From an uncultured Poribacteria bacterium (lineage in GTDB: Bacteria > Poribacteria > WGA-4E > PCPOR2b), in contig OY282444.1 in assembly GCA_958296125.1 (NCBI GenBank), positions 1,116,001 to 1,180,000 of the forward strand: DNA of 64,000 bases, given 5' to 3'. Shown in pieces: positions 52,470 through 61,053 of the stretch (within the stretch, counting starts at the first letter, position 1; every line of letters starts with the position of its first letter). The notes under the pieces were generated by a model. The model searched no databases and was not told the origin of the DNA. It saw only the letters and a list, made by a program, of their open reading frames with translations. The position numbers were made by a program, and so were the translations under genes.

Positions 52470-53858
52470 CTAATTGTTTATTGGTATTTTGTGTCCGATT
52501 GCTTTTTCCAATCGGGCGAGTCCCACGGTGTAATCGTGCAAGGATTGGAGGCGGTTTACCTCCGCTTGTGAAAGTGCGAGTTGTGCGTCGGTTAGTTCAA
52601 CGCTAGTGATCATCCCATTTTCATAGCGCAAGTTCGCGATTCGCACACTTTCTTGGGCTTGCTCAACCGTTTCTCGTTGGAGGTTGATCAATGTCTTTGC
52701 CTCAAGCAGATTGAGATAAGCAGATCTAACTTCTAACTCGATGGCATCGGTCATTTGTTGCTTCCCAAGCTGTGTCTGTTTCAGACCGGATTCTGCCTGC
52801 TTCACGGCAGCTCGCGTCGCCAAACCGTCGAAGATTGGGACATTGAGCGCGAAACCGAGGTTCCAAATCCGGTTCATCTCCTCAAGTCTTTCGTTGGAAT
52901 CGATCTGATAGTTGCTAAAGAAGGAGAGGGCGGGACGGTTGCGGGTTTTGGCGACATCAACCTGTTTTTTAGCGGCACCCTCGCTGAATTGGAGCTGATG
53001 GAGTTCTGGCCGTTTTTCCAGCCCCAGTTGGATGAGCGGCTCAAGGTCAAATTCGAGGATGGGGCGCTCCAAGCTCCCTTGTACTTCAACTGACTCTCCG
53101 AGGTCGATATTCATTACATTTTTATAAACATCCATGGCGATCCGTGCGCCATTTTTGGCGCGGATCAGGTTCGATCTGGCGTTGGCTAACAACACCTCCG
53201 CACGTAGGATATCAAAGTTGGTAGATGCGCCCGCCTCGAAAAGGTTTTGGGCAATCTTCAACTGTTTTTCGACAAGCTCGACAGTCTGTTCGGAGACCTT
53301 GACAAATTCGAGGGACAGGAGGATGCGGTAGAAGGCTTCGGAAACGTCAAGCACCAATTGGTTATAAGCCACGTCCAATTCCTTACGCGCCGCCTCCAAG
53401 CTGAGTTTCGCACTTTGATAGTTTTTGTAGTAACGTCCCCATGCAAAGATTGGTTGGTTCAGGGTCACCTTCGCCTGAAAGTTATGGTGCGCCCCAAACT
53501 CCAGTTCAATGATATTTTCATCGTCACCACCCGCTTCGGAAACGGGTGGCATCTCTCCCCCCACGCCTGCTGGTGGTCCAAATGCGCCACTGGCCTCAAG
53601 GACAGATTTTGGGAGGTCTTTGTCGTATCTATAGCTGCTGTCGAGTGAAACATTCGGGAGCAATCCTGCGTGTGCGGCACGCACCTGAGCTTCCGCAGTT
53701 TTCACGCGCTCCTGAGTCGTTTGGATCGAGAGATTGGTTTGTCGGGCGATTTGGATGCTGTCTTCGAGCGTCAAGGTTTTTAACTCTTGCGCGGATATGG
53801 TGCAGGTCGATAGCAGTAATAATAAAGATATTTGAATAAAAAAAGGGCGTTCCCCCAT
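52470..53858 (-). CDS. TolC-family outer-membrane efflux protein
   Basis: A 462-residue outer-membrane factor. A signal peptide ends near TISA (residue 23). Two OEP repeats are present: LTLEDSIQIARQTNLSIQTTQERV with VRAAHAGLLPNVSLD, and the second with GLEKRPELHQLQFSEGAAKKQ and VAKTRNRPALSFFSNY. Long alpha-hairpin stretches (VELVEKQLKIAQNLFEAGAS) fit the periplasmic tunnel. An insertion of Gly/Pro-rich sequence (GAFGPPAGVGGEMPPVSEAG) sits in the first beta region. It is the first gene of the efflux run; the cytoplasmic-membrane pump is not in the window. Confidence 0.93.
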   Translation of the reverse strand: MGERPFFIQISLLLLLSTCTISAQELKTLTLEDSIQIARQTNLSIQTTQERVKTAEAQVRAAHAGLLPNVSLDSSYRYDKDLPKSVLEASGAFGPPAGVGGEMPPVSEAGGDDENIIELEFGAHHNFQAKVTLNQPIFAWGRYYKNYQSAKLSLEAARKELDVAYNQLVLDVSEAFYRILLSLEFVKVSEQTVELVEKQLKIAQNLFEAGASTNFDILRAEVLLANARSNLIRAKNGARIAMDVYKNVMNIDLGESVEVQGSLERPILEFDLEPLIQLGLEKRPELHQLQFSEGAAKKQVDVAKTRNRPALSFFSNYQIDSNERLEEMNRIWNLGFALNVPIFDGLATRAAVKQAESGLKQTQLGKQQMTDAIELEVRSAYLNLLEAKTLINLQRETVEQAQESVRIANLRYENGMITSVELTDAQLALSQAEVNRLQSLHDYTVGLARLEKAIGHKIPINN

Positions 53859-54043
53859 TCCGTTCTCCTCTGCTTAATCGTTGATGTATAAATAGTGCGA
53901 GTTGATAAGTTGGCTCATTAGTTCATTAGGTGGAACGTGGATGAGGGCGTTTCTTCTTACAATATAGGAATTATGTACTTGACGCATAATCTCCTCCGAT
54001 TTTGCATCGAGGGGGATCACAGACTAGGAAATCTGTGCCACAA

Positions 54044-55360
54044 TTATTTAAGCTTTGCCTCGATCCGTTTGACAATCTCTTCTCTTGTGAAAGGTTGCTC
54101 CAAATTCATCACATAGACACCGAGATTTTCGGAACTATCCTCCTGCCCAACAAAAACAATGCGCTTCCCATCGGGAGTAAAGATCGGATCTGTATTGATA
54201 ACGTCATTGTTGGTGAGTTGTCTTTGATTTTTACCGTCTGCGTCCATCATAATGAGTTCGGTGTCGCCGTCTCTGTAGGAGTCAAAAACGATCTGCGTAC
54301 CATCGGGAGAAAAGGCGGGGTGCGCGTTAATCGCTGGATCATCGGTCAATTTTGTGAAGTTGCTCCCATCGCTGCCAATAACGCAGATTTGGCTGGAAAC
54401 GCCGAATGTACCGCCTATGATGTAAGAGGCAAAGGCGATACGCGCCCCGTCAGGCGAAAATGCTGGACCGTGATTATTGGTTTGGGTGTGAGTTAATTGC
54501 TGCTGGTTTGATCCATCTGCGTCCATAATATAGATTTCACTGTTTATACCAGCTCTGTTTGATTCAAAGGCAATTTTCCTGCCATCGGGCGAAAAAGTTG
54601 GACTGCCATCGGTCGCAGTATTGGCTGTCAACCGTTCTTTCGCTTTTGTGTCGATATCCATGACGAAAATCTCATCGTTAGGGTTGTGCCAACGGATAAA
54701 AGAGACGTAGGCGACTTTTTTGCTGTCGGGAGATAAGGCGGGGTTGTAATCGTTGGTATCGTTGAAAGTCAGCCGCTGCCTATTTTCTCCGTTGATATCC
54801 GCGATATCCATAACATAAACTTGATTGAAGTCATCAACGAAAGTGGTGAAAGCAATGCGCTCGGCGGCGGTAGAAACGTCATTAATCTTAACAAAATCGG
54901 GAGTCAAACGAGTGGCTTGATAGCTGTCACCGGTGAGTGTGCCAATTTTTTGGATCCAATCTTCCCGATGCGAATTCTGCAAAATTTTCAAAAATGAATT
55001 TAGCGCAAATTTCTCGTGTCCAGCTGCCATGTATGCTTCTCCCAGCACGAGTTGGATATCCACACGTTGCGGTGCAAACCTCGCAGCGGTTCTCAAGGAT
55101 TCGATTGCCTCAGTATACTGATCTAGCTTCAGATATGCCAGTCCCAAGTGATAATGGGCTTCTGCGTTTTCTGGTGCTGTTGCTAGCAATTGTTGAAAAT
55201 ATGCTACCGCTCCTTGATAGTCGCCGGCTGCAAGTAACCCTTTGCCTTTTTTTATAGATGCGTCTTCTCCGCAGCCGGACAGCGACACCAGCAGAATCAG
55301 GCATACTAAAACCGTGAAACGTGATGGATAAGTTGCACTGATAGGATTATATTTGTCCAT
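54044..55360 (-). CDS. Lipoprotein with TPR and TolB-like propeller
   Basis: A 438-residue lipoprotein. I start at ATG 55360 (MDKYNPISA), and the lipobox SLSGC places the lipid Cys at 30. Two or three TPRs follow (AAGDYQGAVAYFQQLLATAP, AEAHYHLGLAYLKLDQYTEA). Six PD40/TolB-type blades then follow with motifs such as NPALSPDSKKVAYVSF, SPTFSPDGRKIAFESN and DPIFTPDGKRIVFVG. No Shine-Dalgarno site precedes the start; ATGs at 55384 and 55426 are alternatives. It probably acts at the cell envelope as a protein-protein scaffold; function unknown. Confidence 0.85.
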   Translation of the reverse strand: MDKYNPISATYPSRFTVLVCLILLVSLSGCGEDASIKKGKGLLAAGDYQGAVAYFQQLLATAPENAEAHYHLGLAYLKLDQYTEAIESLRTAARFAPQRVDIQLVLGEAYMAAGHEKFALNSFLKILQNSHREDWIQKIGTLTGDSYQATRLTPDFVKINDVSTAAERIAFTTFVDDFNQVYVMDIADINGENRQRLTFNDTNDYNPALSPDSKKVAYVSFIRWHNPNDEIFVMDIDTKAKERLTANTATDGSPTFSPDGRKIAFESNRAGINSEIYIMDADGSNQQQLTHTQTNNHGPAFSPDGARIAFASYIIGGTFGVSSQICVIGSDGSNFTKLTDDPAINAHPAFSPDGTQIVFDSYRDGDTELIMMDADGKNQRQLTNNDVINTDPIFTPDGKRIVFVGQEDSSENLGVYVMNLEQPFTREEIVKRIEAKLK

Positions 55361-55517
55361 TGGTTCATTAGTCCAGAAGTTCATTGCTATACATCTGTCG
55401 CCCCGCCCCGATAAGTCGGGATTCAAAGCAACGTGCCTACCACTGTTTCCCGCTTCAACTGGGATTGGGTGTTAGGTTTCACGGTTCCCGTTTAACCCAA
55501 ATTCGTTCCGAGAGGCT

Positions 55518-55557
55518 TCGACCTACGCGATGTCAAATGTCAACACGCCTTAGCAAA
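55518..55557. repeat. Dispersed intergenic repeat, second copy
   Basis: CGACCTACGCGATGTCAAAT followed by GTCAACACGCCTTAGCAAAG, homologous to 48141-48180. It lies between the lipoprotein gene and the Rpn array. A CCCCGATAAGTCGGGAT palindrome copy is 110 bp away at 55404-55420. Confidence 0.55.
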
Positions 55558-55635
55558 GCCATCTTTAGGGCATTTGAGGAATTGGTCCCAAAATGGGCCT
55601 TCTCAAAAACGGATTTGAAATATTTAAGCAGGGGG

Positions 55636-55875
55636 TTAGCCATCCCGGGTCTCGGCACGGACATGATTTTGCAAATCAATTTCATCAAGTGTCTGTGCAG
55701 CTAACACCCTCTCAAAGAGCAAATCCAGACGGGAGGGACTCCGTATCAAGCGAATCGCGTTGGCCACGGATTCTGGCACGGAATCAAATCGGAACCGCAG
55801 CAGTTTGAGGACTGCCTCCTGTTTTGCTCGTTCAATACCTTGTTCAATGAGACGCTCTGCCATTGTCTGCGTCAT
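55636..55875 (-). CDS. Free-standing Rpn C-terminal-domain protein, unit 4
   Basis: A 79-residue ORF, beginning MTQTMAERLIEQGIERAKQE and ending VRAETRDG. ATG is eight bases after a perfect AGGAGGT (55883-55889). It is nearly identical to the C-terminus of the full nuclease, and contains the helical KQEAVLKLLRFRFDSVP segment but no catalytic domain. A likely antitoxin-like or oligomerisation fragment (inference). The start codon, ribosome site and stop are all intact, which argues against simple decay. Confidence 0.6.
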   Translation of the reverse strand: MTQTMAERLIEQGIERAKQEAVLKLLRFRFDSVPESVANAIRLIRSPSRLDLLFERVLAAQTLDEIDLQNHVRAETRDG

Positions 55876-55905
55876 GGCTTCTACCTCCTCTCTGTCTGAA
55901 GGGGG

Positions 55906-56481
55906 TTAGCCATCCCGGGTCTCGGCACGGACATGATTTTGCAAATCAATTTCATCAAGGGTCTGTGCAGCTAACACCCTCTCAAAGAGCAAATCCAGAC
56001 GGGAGGGACTCCGTATCAAGCGAATCGCGTTGGCCACGGGTTCTGGCACGGAATCAAATCGGAACCGTAGCAGTTTGAGGACTACCTCCTGTTTCGCTCG
56101 TTCAATACCCTGTTCAATGAGACGCTCTGCCATTGTCTGCGTCATGGCTTCTACCTCCTCTCTATCTGAAGGGGGTTCATCCCGGGTCTCGGCACGGACA
56201 TGATTTTGCAAATCAATTTCATCAAGTGTCTGTGCAGCTAACACCCTCTCAAAGAGCAAATCCAGACGGGAGGGACTCCGTATCAAGCGAATCGCGTTGG
56301 CCACGGGTTCTGGCACGGAATCAAATCGGAACCGCAGCAGTTTGAGGACTACCTCCTGTTTCGCTTGTGTTTCACCTTGTTCAATACCTTGTTCAATAGC
56401 TTTAATACCCTGTTCAATACCTTGTTCAATACCTTGTTTAATACCCTGTTCAATGAGACGCTCTGCCATTGTCTGTGTCAT
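55906..56481 (-). CDS. Double Rpn C-terminal-domain protein, units 2 and 3 fused
   Basis: A 191-residue ORF with two copies of the C-terminal module. The first holds an expanded IEQG repeat (GIKQGIEQGIEQGIKAIEQG). The junction reads AETRDEPPSDREEVEAM where other units stop after RDG. The start at 56481 has AGGAGGT eight bases upstream; the same site recurs inside at 56153-56159 before ATG 56145. A second initiation there would give a 79-residue protein. No nuclease domain. Confidence 0.65.
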   Translation of the reverse strand: MTQTMAERLIEQGIKQGIEQGIEQGIKAIEQGIEQGETQAKQEVVLKLLRFRFDSVPEPVANAIRLIRSPSRLDLLFERVLAAQTLDEIDLQNHVRAETRDEPPSDREEVEAMTQTMAERLIEQGIERAKQEVVLKLLRFRFDSVPEPVANAIRLIRSPSRLDLLFERVLAAQTLDEIDLQNHVRAETRDG

Positions 56482-56511
56482 GGCTTCTACCTCCTCTCTA
56501 TCTGAAGGGGG

Positions 56512-56763
56512 TTAGCCATCCCGGGTCTCGGCACGGACATCATTTTGAAAATCAATTTCATCAAGTGTCTGTGCAGCTAACACCCTCTCAAAGAGCAAAT
56601 CCAGACGGGAAGGACTCCGTATCAGGCGAATCTCGTTGGCCACGGGTTCTGGCACGGAATCAAATCGGAACCGCAGCAGTTTGAGGACTGCCTCCTGTTT
56701 CGCTCGTTCAATACCTTGTTCTTTGCCGCGTTCAATGAGACGCTCTGCCATTGTCTGCGTCAT
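56512..56763 (-). CDS. Candidate intragenic Rpn C-terminal product
   Basis: An in-frame internal ORF within the nuclease gene: ATG 56763, 83 codons plus stop. Perfect Shine-Dalgarno AGGAGGT (56771-56777) lies eight bases before the ATG. Family knowledge: E. coli Rpn genes make a short C-terminal protein from an internal start that neutralises the full-length toxin. Expression here is inferred from the ribosome site alone. Confidence 0.55.
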   Translation of the reverse strand: MTQTMAERLIERGKEQGIERAKQEAVLKLLRFRFDSVPEPVANEIRLIRSPSRLDLLFERVLAAQTLDEIDFQNDVRAETRDG

Positions 56764-57588
56764 GGCTTCTACCTCCTCTCTGTCTGAAAGCTGTTGGATG
56801 TGTTGGTCAACTAATGTTCTCAATTCTTCGTGTTCTTCTGCCGGACGGCGATGCAGTATCAGCAAAAGCAGATAGGAAATCGCCTGCCGCCGCTGCTGCG
56901 CTTGTGCGTCACTAAGAGCGTTGAGGTGGGACATCGCTTCGATTAACGCACTCCTTATCGCTGCCTTGTTCGCATCTTCCTTTTGCAAGACCGTTAGCAA
57001 CCAACCGAGCGGATGGTCAGTTTTCGTCAGGTCCGCTTCATCTGTATCCTTCACACTTAGAAACAGTGTGTCGAATGTCGGGACAAACCGAGAGAATACA
57101 TCGGGGGTGTCCATTATTGCATTGAGGGTCAGCGGGGACTTCCAGCGCTGCCCCCCAGTGTAAAACACAACTGGGAGAACCGGGCGGAAACGCCACTGAC
57201 TTTTGGGAACATTGTTCGATTCCCACTCCCGGCGTTGGGAATCCCAAATCTGGGTCATGTAGAACAACACTCGAAATCCCATTGTCGAATCAACCGTGGA
57301 TTGGTGTTCAATGAGGATATAGATTAGCAGCTCGTCCGGCTCCGATTCGCTATGCAATGGAACGCTAAACACGAGATCGGACTCCTGCTCTCGAAGGTTG
57401 TCAGGAATAAAACTCCGGTTAATCTGTGTAAGTTGGTTAAAATCGATCAGTTCCACCAACTCGCCTGCGACGATTTCTAACAATCCTCGGACGTTCTCCT
57501 TGTCATGGAACAACCATCGGGCACTCCGGTCAGGGAAATGTTCAACCCGGATGTCGAAAAAATTGAGTATTTCTGTTTCTTTTGCCAT
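56512..57588 (-). CDS. Rpn-family (YhgA-like, Transposase_31) PD-(D/E)XK nuclease
   Basis: A 358-residue Rpn protein. I start at ATG 57588 (MAKETEILNFFDIRVEHF). The nuclease core has Asp in EQESDLVFSVPL and the Glu-His-Gln motif in IYILIEHQST, standing for the D-x(n)-E-x-K/Q site of this family. PVVFYTGGQRWKSPL and LDIF-like segments follow. The C-terminal helical domain from residue 276 is preceded by REEVEA codons that form a perfect AGGAGGT. Rpn proteins are recombination-promoting nucleases, some with toxic antiphage activity. Three extra copies of its C-terminal domain follow. Confidence 0.9.
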   Translation of the reverse strand: MAKETEILNFFDIRVEHFPDRSARWLFHDKENVRGLLEIVAGELVELIDFNQLTQINRSFIPDNLREQESDLVFSVPLHSESEPDELLIYILIEHQSTVDSTMGFRVLFYMTQIWDSQRREWESNNVPKSQWRFRPVLPVVFYTGGQRWKSPLTLNAIMDTPDVFSRFVPTFDTLFLSVKDTDEADLTKTDHPLGWLLTVLQKEDANKAAIRSALIEAMSHLNALSDAQAQQRRQAISYLLLLILHRRPAEEHEELRTLVDQHIQQLSDREEVEAMTQTMAERLIERGKEQGIERAKQEAVLKLLRFRFDSVPEPVANEIRLIRSPSRLDLLFERVLAAQTLDEIDFQNDVRAETRDG

Positions 57589-57695
57589 AGTCCGATAGAT
57601 TTTCAAACAGGCTCTAAGACAAACATAGATAGTTTAGTGATTCATTGTCGCACAACATGATTCACAACGCCCGATTCCGTAAGTCCTACTGCTTA

Positions 57696-58748
57696 CTATT
57701 CGGCTGCGACTTCATCCTGTCCAATAGCGCAGCGGAATCCTGCTATATAAGCGATGTGGTCTTCTGTGCCCATATCACGCGAGGGAGTTCGGGCCCCAAT
57801 CGGTCCGAGGTTATCGTAATAATACCAGGAACCGCCGCGCAGGACGCGATATTTTTGCCCAAATTCTTTGGCCGTGAAGGTGCTGCCCGGATACGCATCA
57901 TACCAGCTGCTGGTCCACTCCCATACGTTTCCCCCCATATCGTAAACGCCGTAGGGACTGACCCCTTGCGGATAGCTTCCCACAGGTTTGGAGCCCGACC
58001 CGTCCCACGATTCCACATTGCATTTCGTTATATCAAACTCATTCCCCCACGGCCAGATTCTGGCATCGGTGCCTCTGGCGGCTTTTTCCCATTCGACTTC
58101 TGTTGGAAGCCGCTTGCCCGCCCATCGACAATACGCGTTGGCATCCTTCCAACTGACGTATACGACAGGCCGGTTATCTTCCCCTTCAGGATACTTTCGG
58201 TTTATCCAATGCCTGGGTGCAGAATGTCCGGTGGCATCAACGAATTTTTGGTAGTCGGCGTTGGTCACCTCAAATTTGTCGATGTAAAAAGCGTCTAAAT
58301 AAACCTCCTGCTGCGGTTTTTCCGACAGGAACCACCTGGGGTGTTCCACAATTTCGCCACCGCCTAATTGACGGATGACGAGTTGTTGTTCTTCATCGCT
58401 AGTTCCCATGATAAACTTACCCGCGGGGATTAAAATCATATCCGACAGACCGATTTTTTTTAGTTGGAAGGTCCGCGAGAGTTTTTCTTTTTCGTTTTCG
58501 TGCTTCAGTTCGTCTTCATGCTTCAGCTTCAGTTCTGCTAGCGCCGCATGATAGCCACGTTTGCTAACGAGCACTTGGTGTGTTGCTCCTAGGGTTGTTT
58601 CTCCCTTATAGGGCGTAGGACCGACTTCAACACTATCTATAAAAACCGTCGCACCGGATGGCGTTGAAGTGATTTCGATTGTTGGGCCTTGTTCGCACCC
58701 TACACTTGCAAGCACGGTGATGAACAGAAAGATGGCAAAGAAACGCAT
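57696..58748 (-). CDS. SUMF1/formylglycine-generating-enzyme-like lipoprotein with PEGA domain
   Basis: A 350-residue lipoprotein. Lipobox VGC places the lipid Cys at 18. A PEGA domain follows (EITSTPSGATVFIDSVEVGP, KRGYHA). The FGE/SUMF1-like domain covers about 95-345, with IPAGKFIMGTSDEE, KRLPTEVEWEKAARG, NVWEWTSSWYDAYPG and RVLRGGSWYYYDN. The end FRCAIGQ has only one of the two cysteines of active FGE, so sulfatase activation is unlikely. ATG follows AAGGAGATAG. FGE-like domains without the cysteines often act as binding or carbohydrate-recognition folds. It is adjacent to the Ycf48-like propeller gene. Confidence 0.9.
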   Translation of the reverse strand: MRFFAIFLFITVLASVGCEQGPTIEITSTPSGATVFIDSVEVGPTPYKGETTLGATHQVLVSKRGYHAALAELKLKHEDELKHENEKEKLSRTFQLKKIGLSDMILIPAGKFIMGTSDEEQQLVIRQLGGGEIVEHPRWFLSEKPQQEVYLDAFYIDKFEVTNADYQKFVDATGHSAPRHWINRKYPEGEDNRPVVYVSWKDANAYCRWAGKRLPTEVEWEKAARGTDARIWPWGNEFDITKCNVESWDGSGSKPVGSYPQGVSPYGVYDMGGNVWEWTSSWYDAYPGSTFTAKEFGQKYRVLRGGSWYYYDNLGPIGARTPSRDMGTEDHIAYIAGFRCAIGQDEVAAE

Positions 58749-58942
58749 AGGTATTGACTATCTCCTTAGGGTGGTGGGTGTGGAATCGGCTCGCACTATC
58801 CCCACTGCCACGATTGAAACGTGAAGGGATTGGGGCGAGAAGTAGGAGGACGCACTTAACACACACCCCCCTCCAATTTTGCGTCGGGGACAAAAGAAAT
58901 CTGCGCTACGATTAACGCATCTGTGCCACTAGATAAATCCTA

Positions 58943-60841
58943 TTAATTTCTTAGGATAGTGCCCCATTCACCAACAACCCAGAGGGTGCCGTCCGCAGAT
59001 TGGGTGATGTCGCTCAGGGTATTATGGGTGGGGCTCTGTTGGGCAATCCATGTTACCCCTCCGTCGGCGGTGTGCAGGATAGTTCCTTTTTCACCAACCG
59101 CCCATCCCTCGTTAGCATCGAGGAAGCATATTCCCTGCAAGGTTTCATCGGTTGGCGTAACCTGTTCATTCCACGTCGCCCCCCCATCCATAGTTGCATA
59201 AATCGCGCCGCTGGATCCAACAGTCCAAGCCGTTTGAGTATCTATGGCGTAGATTGCTCTGAGCTCATCGGGTCCTGCGATTATCGCCGTCCACGTTTGT
59301 CCAGCATCCTCAGTTTTTATAACGGTCCCACTCGCCCCGACCGCCCAACCGATGTTGGCATCAGCAAAGTAGACACCGTATAGGTTGTTGAAAGCGACCG
59401 TCATGTTTCCAGAGTCCTGACCATTCCATGTCTGACCGCCATCATTCGTATGTGCGATTTTACCGACTTCACCGACTCCCCACCCGTGTTGCGGCGTTGA
59501 GAAGTGGAGATCATAGTAGCCAAGGGCACTCTTCCAACTCGTTGCCGGATCGGAAAAGACGATTCGTTGCGCCGTGCCGTGCCCTTCGTCCGATGGGTCG
59601 CTGACACTGTGCCATTTAGATCCACCGTCTTGTGCCTCAAGTAGGGTTGCATTGCTGCCGACGATGTAACCTCTATTTGGGTCAACGAAATGGATACCGA
59701 AAAGTTCAAACACGTTTCCGCTGTATTGGGCTAGCCATGTCTGACCGCCGTCGTTGGTGTGGAGGACGGTTCCCGATAACCCGACTGCCCATCCCAATTT
59801 ATCATCAAAGAAATGGACTTTGGTTAAATGGTTACTCATTGAGATGTTTTCCCACGATCCACCGCCATCACTACTGTGCAGAATCGTCGCAAATTCACCG
59901 ACCGCCCAAACCTCTTGATCGGTAACGTATTGGATGGCATAGAGTCGATTCGGGGCAGGCCTGGGTTCAAGTGGTGCCCAGGTCTTACCGCCATCGGATG
60001 TCTTCAGAATCACGCCAAACTCTGCTGCGGTCATTCCGTGGTTGGCATCAATAAAATGAATACCCCAGATCGGTTCGGGCATACCGTTGGAGTGAGGCAC
60101 GTTGCTCTCCTGAGTTGCCCAATTCGCTCCACCATCGGCCGTATGAATCAGGGCCCCGTTACCGCCGACCGCCCAACCCATCTGATCGTTGAGCATATAG
60201 AGTCCGTCAAGACTGGCAGCAACGCCGCCCTGTTGGTATTCCCACGTCTGGCCCCCATTCATGGTATGAATCATTGTGCCCGCATCGCCAGCCGCCCAAC
60301 CCACTTGAGGGCTTGTAAAGTCAATGCTCCGGATCGCGTTATTCGTCCCCGTTTTCTGTCTCGTCCATGTGCTGCCGCCGTCTGCGGAGTGAATCAGAAT
60401 CCCGCCGTCGCCGCCTGCCCACCCGTGTAGCTTATCAACGAAGCAGATGGTTGACAGCGAGGCCCGGGTATCGGTGTAAAGCTTCATCCACGTTGCACCG
60501 CCATCGACCGTTTTCAACACGGTCCCCTCCTCGCCGGCAATCCAACCGATTTGTGGGGTGATAAACCGGACCTTGTGAAACTCTGTTTTGAAGGGAAGGG
60601 GTTGACTCGGTTGATTCTCCCAGGTCATGCCCCCATCGCTTGTATGGAGGATTGTGGATTGCGCGCCGACAATCCAGCCGTGCTGCTCATCTACGAAGAA
60701 AACATCTATCAACGCCGCCTGCCACTTTGACTCGCGCACCGAAGTCCATGCGTCCTCTGATGAGAAGGTGTTTGCCACAGAGATGAATAACACCCCTATA
60801 GCCACCAGCATGGTGATATACCACCGTTTGTTCATTTTCAT
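58943..60841 (-). CDS. Ycf48/BNR-repeat propeller protein
   Basis: A 632-residue exported protein with signal peptide ending near VANTFSS. About eleven BNR/Asp-box-type repeats (GWAVGxxGxxxHTxDGGxTW) give a tandem seven-bladed propeller fold like Ycf48 but roughly twice as long. Cyanobacterial Ycf48 assists photosystem II assembly; no photosynthesis is implied here. ATG follows AGGAGGAACCAACA. It sits 102 bp upstream of a divergent stretch and 195 bp before the SUMF1 lipoprotein. It probably binds envelope or extracellular partners (inference). Confidence 0.92.
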   Translation of the reverse strand: MKMNKRWYITMLVAIGVLFISVANTFSSEDAWTSVRESKWQAALIDVFFVDEQHGWIVGAQSTILHTSDGGMTWENQPSQPLPFKTEFHKVRFITPQIGWIAGEEGTVLKTVDGGATWMKLYTDTRASLSTICFVDKLHGWAGGDGGILIHSADGGSTWTRQKTGTNNAIRSIDFTSPQVGWAAGDAGTMIHTMNGGQTWEYQQGGVAASLDGLYMLNDQMGWAVGGNGALIHTADGGANWATQESNVPHSNGMPEPIWGIHFIDANHGMTAAEFGVILKTSDGGKTWAPLEPRPAPNRLYAIQYVTDQEVWAVGEFATILHSSDGGGSWENISMSNHLTKVHFFDDKLGWAVGLSGTVLHTNDGGQTWLAQYSGNVFELFGIHFVDPNRGYIVGSNATLLEAQDGGSKWHSVSDPSDEGHGTAQRIVFSDPATSWKSALGYYDLHFSTPQHGWGVGEVGKIAHTNDGGQTWNGQDSGNMTVAFNNLYGVYFADANIGWAVGASGTVIKTEDAGQTWTAIIAGPDELRAIYAIDTQTAWTVGSSGAIYATMDGGATWNEQVTPTDETLQGICFLDANEGWAVGEKGTILHTADGGVTWIAQQSPTHNTLSDITQSADGTLWVVGEWGTILRN

Positions 60842-61053
60842 TGTTGGTTCCTCCTGTTATGAATTCGTTGTCTTTCGTTGTCTGTTGTGGAAACAAACAT
60901 ATTATACAACGATGGATTAATACCGTCAAGCAGTTCTTTGATATTTTTGAGTCCCCAATCTGCTCTTGACAGTTGGTTAAACTGATGATATGATAACGCA
61001 ACTTAGTCGATTAGTTCGTTAGAAACCATCAATCTTTTGCAAGGAGATTGAAT

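Larger units (their letters stand above)
55631..56788 (-). repeat. Tandem array of four Rpn C-terminal-domain units
   Basis: Four direct repeats: 55631-55900 (270 bp), 55901-56170 (270 bp), 56171-56506 (336 bp) and 56507-56788 (282 bp). The last is the 3' end of the full Rpn gene. Copies are nearly identical. Each unit carries AGAGAGGAGGTAGAAGCC before an ATG. Units 2 and 3 are fused by a 3-bp deletion that removes the stop codon. Confidence 0.95.

Noticed and set aside
55593-56684. Plus-strand ORFs repeated along the array
   Set aside because: They are mirror frames of the repeated Rpn domain; the minus frame has ribosome sites and protein-like sequence.
55631-56788. Array considered as a CRISPR
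   Set aside because: Units are 270-336 bp, contiguous and coding, with no spacers.
58943-60841. Ycf48-like protein as a sign of photosynthesis
   Set aside because: The repeat fold is widespread in non-photosynthetic bacteria, and no photosystem gene is present.
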